Positions 62,195 to 64,000 of a DNA stretch of 64,000 nucleotides are shown piece after piece; the stretch's first letter is position 1, and the number at the start of each line of letters is the position of its first letter. Under the pieces are notes generated by a model, which did not search any database, was not told the DNA's origin, and worked only from the letters and a program-made list of their open reading frames with translations. This DNA is from Nocardioides cremeus (GTDB lineage Bacteria > Actinomycetota > Actinomycetes > Propionibacteriales > Nocardioidaceae). The translations under genes and the position numbers were made by a program. Where the stretch lies: positions 1 to 64,000 of the forward strand of contig NZ_JAULSC010000016.1 of the NCBI RefSeq assembly GCF_030518195.1, given 5' to 3'.

Positions 62195-63466
62195 GTGCCC
62201 GACCTCGCCGACCCGCTCGTCCTGCCCAGCGGCCTGCGCCTGCCCAACCGCCTGGTCAAGGCCGCGATGACCGAGAACCTCGCCGACGCCCGCAACCAGC
62301 CCACCACCGCCCACGAGCGGCTCTACCGGCGCTGGGCGGCGGGCGGCTCGGGGCTCCTGGTGACCGGCAACCTGATGGTCGACCGGCGCTTCCTCGAGCG
62401 CAGCCGCAACATCGTGGCCGACGCCCACCTCGACGTCGCGCGCCTGGCCGCGGTGCGCCGCGCCGCGACCGGCGTGCCGGTGCTGGCCCAGCTCAGCCAC
62501 CCGGGGCGCCAGACCAACCGCTTCGTCTCCCGCGAGCCGGTGGCTCCCAGCGACGGCGGGGCCGTGGCGATGATGGGGCTCTTCCGGCGTCCTCGCGCGC
62601 TCAGCGCCGCCGAGGTCGACGACGTCGTGCGCGGCTTCGGGGCCGCCGCGGCGCGCTGCGAGGAGGCCGGTCTCGACGGTGTGCAGGTGCACGCCGCGCA
62701 CGGCTACCTGCTGGCCCAGTTCCTCTCCCCGCACGTCAACCGGCGCACCGACCGGTGGGGCGGCGACGTGGCCGGCCGGGCCGCGGCCCTGCTGGGTGCG
62801 GTGCGCGCGGTGCGCGAGCGCACCGGCGCCGGCTTCACGGTCGCGGTGAAGCTGAACTCCTCCGACTTCCGCCACGGCGGCTTCACCGAGGACGACGCCG
62901 AGCAGGTCGTGCGCCTGCTGGTGCAGGAGGGCGTCGACCTGGTCGAGGTCTCCGGCGGCACCTACGAGAACCCGGCGCTCTTCGGCGTGGGCGTCGAGGC
63001 GGCAGCGGCGGCGACCACGGTCAAGGAGGCCTACTTCGCGGCCTTCGCGGCCCGTGCGAGGGCGGCGGCGCCCGGGGTGCCGATCATGCTCACCGGCGGC
63101 ATCCGCACGCGGGCGGCGATGCAGGCCCTGCTCGACTCCGGCGCCGTGGACCTGGTGGGGCTGGGCCGACCGCTGGCCATCGACCCCGAGCTGCCGGGCA
63201 AGCTGCTCGCGGGCGACCCCGGCGCCGAGCTGCCGGCCTACCGCCTGCCGACCGTGGCCGGGGTGGCGGGGGAGTCGGAGTGGTACGAGACGCAGCTGCG
63301 CCGCATCGGCGCCGGGCGGGACGTGCACCCCGGCCTCAGCGCCGTGCGCGCGGCCTCGGGGTTCGTCACCGGGGAGGCCGTGCGCGGCCTGCGGGAGCGC
63401 CGCCGCCGTCTGGCGCTGGCCGCGACGGCGGGGCCCCCGGCAGGTGGAGCCGCGTCAGATCTCTAG
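62195..63466 (+). CDS. NADH:flavin oxidoreductase (Old Yellow Enzyme family)
   Basis: This 423-aa TIM-barrel flavoenzyme has RLPNRLVKAAMTENLAD, LAQLSHPGRQTNRF, GVQVHAAHGYLLAQFLSPHVNRRTDRWGG (His-x-x-His catalytic region) and IMLTGGIRTRAAMQALLDSGAVDLVGLGRPLA. It reduces activated alkenes or enones using NAD(P)H. The start is a GTG after CAGGAG. Confidence 0.93.
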   Translation: MPDLADPLVLPSGLRLPNRLVKAAMTENLADARNQPTTAHERLYRRWAAGGSGLLVTGNLMVDRRFLERSRNIVADAHLDVARLAAVRRAATGVPVLAQLSHPGRQTNRFVSREPVAPSDGGAVAMMGLFRRPRALSAAEVDDVVRGFGAAAARCEEAGLDGVQVHAAHGYLLAQFLSPHVNRRTDRWGGDVAGRAAALLGAVRAVRERTGAGFTVAVKLNSSDFRHGGFTEDDAEQVVRLLVQEGVDLVEVSGGTYENPALFGVGVEAAAAATTVKEAYFAAFAARARAAAPGVPIMLTGGIRTRAAMQALLDSGAVDLVGLGRPLAIDPELPGKLLAGDPGAELPAYRLPTVAGVAGESEWYETQLRRIGAGRDVHPGLSAVRAASGFVTGEAVRGLRERRRRLALAATAGPPAGGAASDL

Positions 63467-63477
63467 AAGAAGGGGTC

Positions 63478-63621
63478 CTAGAAGACCCGGCGACGCGTGC
63501 CGCCGATCGGCACCAGGTTGAGCACCAGCCCGACGACCAGCAGGATCGCGCCGATCGTGGTCAGCAGCGAGATGCCGGCCAGCAGGCCGATCAGCAGCAG
63601 GACGAGTCCGAGGATGATCAT
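63478..63621 (-). CDS. DUF6131-like small membrane protein
   Basis: This 47-aa protein has two hydrophobic stretches (IILGLVLLLIGLLAGI and TIGAILLVVGLVLNLV) and ends in a basic tail GGTRRRVF. GGAGAC precedes the ATG. The pattern fits DUF6131. It is convergent with the oxidoreductase. Confidence 0.75.
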   Translation of the reverse strand: MIILGLVLLLIGLLAGISLLTTIGAILLVVGLVLNLVPIGGTRRRVF

Positions 63622-63697
63622 GGTGTCTCCTTCATCAGGTGCGCGGTCCGGCCGGGCGGCCGGACCAGGTGGTGCGGGTCCTGCGGTGGTGCGGGGA

Positions 63698-63856
63698 TCA
63701 GGTGAACCACACCTGCTCGCAGCCGCTGCACTCGAACGCGCGGAAGCTCGCGCCGTCCTCGAACTCGACGCCGCGCAGCCCCCACTCGTGCTCGTGGGCG
63801 GACACGGGGCGGGTGGCGGCGGGAGCCGTCGCGGTACGCCGGGTGGCGGTGCTCAT
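63698..63856 (-). CDS. small putative zinc-binding protein
   Basis: This 52-aa protein has a disordered start and a C-terminal FRAFECSGCEQVWFT with one CxxC pair, plus an upstream HEHEWG that could complete a metal site. GAGGAGC precedes the ATG. The final 144 bases of the window hold nothing I can identify. Confidence 0.6.
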   Translation of the reverse strand: MSTATRRTATAPAATRPVSAHEHEWGLRGVEFEDGASFRAFECSGCEQVWFT

Positions 63857-64000
63857 GGGTGCTCCTCGTCCGGTTCGGCGCCGATGGATCCCGAGATGGC
63901 GCTGCCCTCCTTGTGACCCGGGCGCGGGGCGCGCAAACCTCGGGACGGCCCGGCCGGGCGAGATCGGTCCACAAGGGTGAGAGCGCCCGCGGCCTGGCAT

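Overview
The window is chromosomal DNA of a high-GC Gram-positive bacterium. Codon third positions are strongly G/C, GTG starts are frequent, and the gene order tlyA-nadK-recN-steA-steB-pyrG-nudix-(ald)-xerD ... parA-scpA-scpB-rluB-...-cmk-der is the conserved actinobacterial order known from mycobacteria. A Nocardioides-like member of the Propionibacteriales is my best guess, but that is an inference from gene content only.

Layout. (1) 1-26.2 kb is a housekeeping backbone. It begins in the 3' end of a 5S rRNA gene and continues with an SSB, a DUF1015 protein, a HAD phosphatase, TlyA, NAD kinase, RecN, the SteA/SteB pair, CTP synthase, a Nudix hydrolase, alanine dehydrogenase, XerD, a Ski2-like helicase, ParA, ScpA/ScpB, RluB, chorismate mutase, prephenate dehydrogenase, CMP kinase, an acyltransferase and Der. 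Most genes overlap by ATGA or GTGA, so much of this is a run of coupled operons. (2) At 26.32 kb is tRNA-Pro(GGG). Its 3' half is the left copy of a perfect 47-bp direct repeat (26351-26397 and 45993-46039) that bounds a 19.6-kb integrated element. (3) 26.4-46.0 kb is that element: tyrosine integrase with a coupled HTH regulator, divergent XRE and excisionase-like genes, a RepA-like ATPase followed at once by an iteron array (putative replication origin), terminase small and large subunits, a WhiB-led operon ending in a 1013-aa tape measure protein, and accessory genes (lipoprotein, membrane coiled-coil protein, GAF-ANTAR regulator, NYN-domain protein behind a structured leader RNA, DUF6907-like and DUF3263-like small proteins). 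I find no portal, protease, capsid, neck, tail tube, baseplate or lysis gene. The element therefore looks like a replicating phage satellite carrying packaging and tail-length functions, not a complete prophage. (4) 46.1-64 kb is accessory chromosome rich in stress functions: a 13E12-type HNH protein, three universal stress proteins, a Zn alcohol dehydrogenase, a separated LigD polymerase and phosphoesterase pair, a Fpg/Nei glycosylase, an alpha/beta hydrolase-OsmC fusion, SatD with a membrane partner, and an Old Yellow Enzyme.

How it fits together. In the element, one sequence motif (GTCTCA) occurs both in the operator between the divergent early genes and in the iteron array, which suggests shared control of transcription and replication. 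A second motif (GTGCGTGCAC, in pairs) sits near both ends, as expected for integrase arm sites. On the chromosome, a TANNNT hexamer 6-8 nt before the start codon recurs at many genes and points to widespread leaderless transcription. DevR/DosR-like palindromes precede both universal stress loci.
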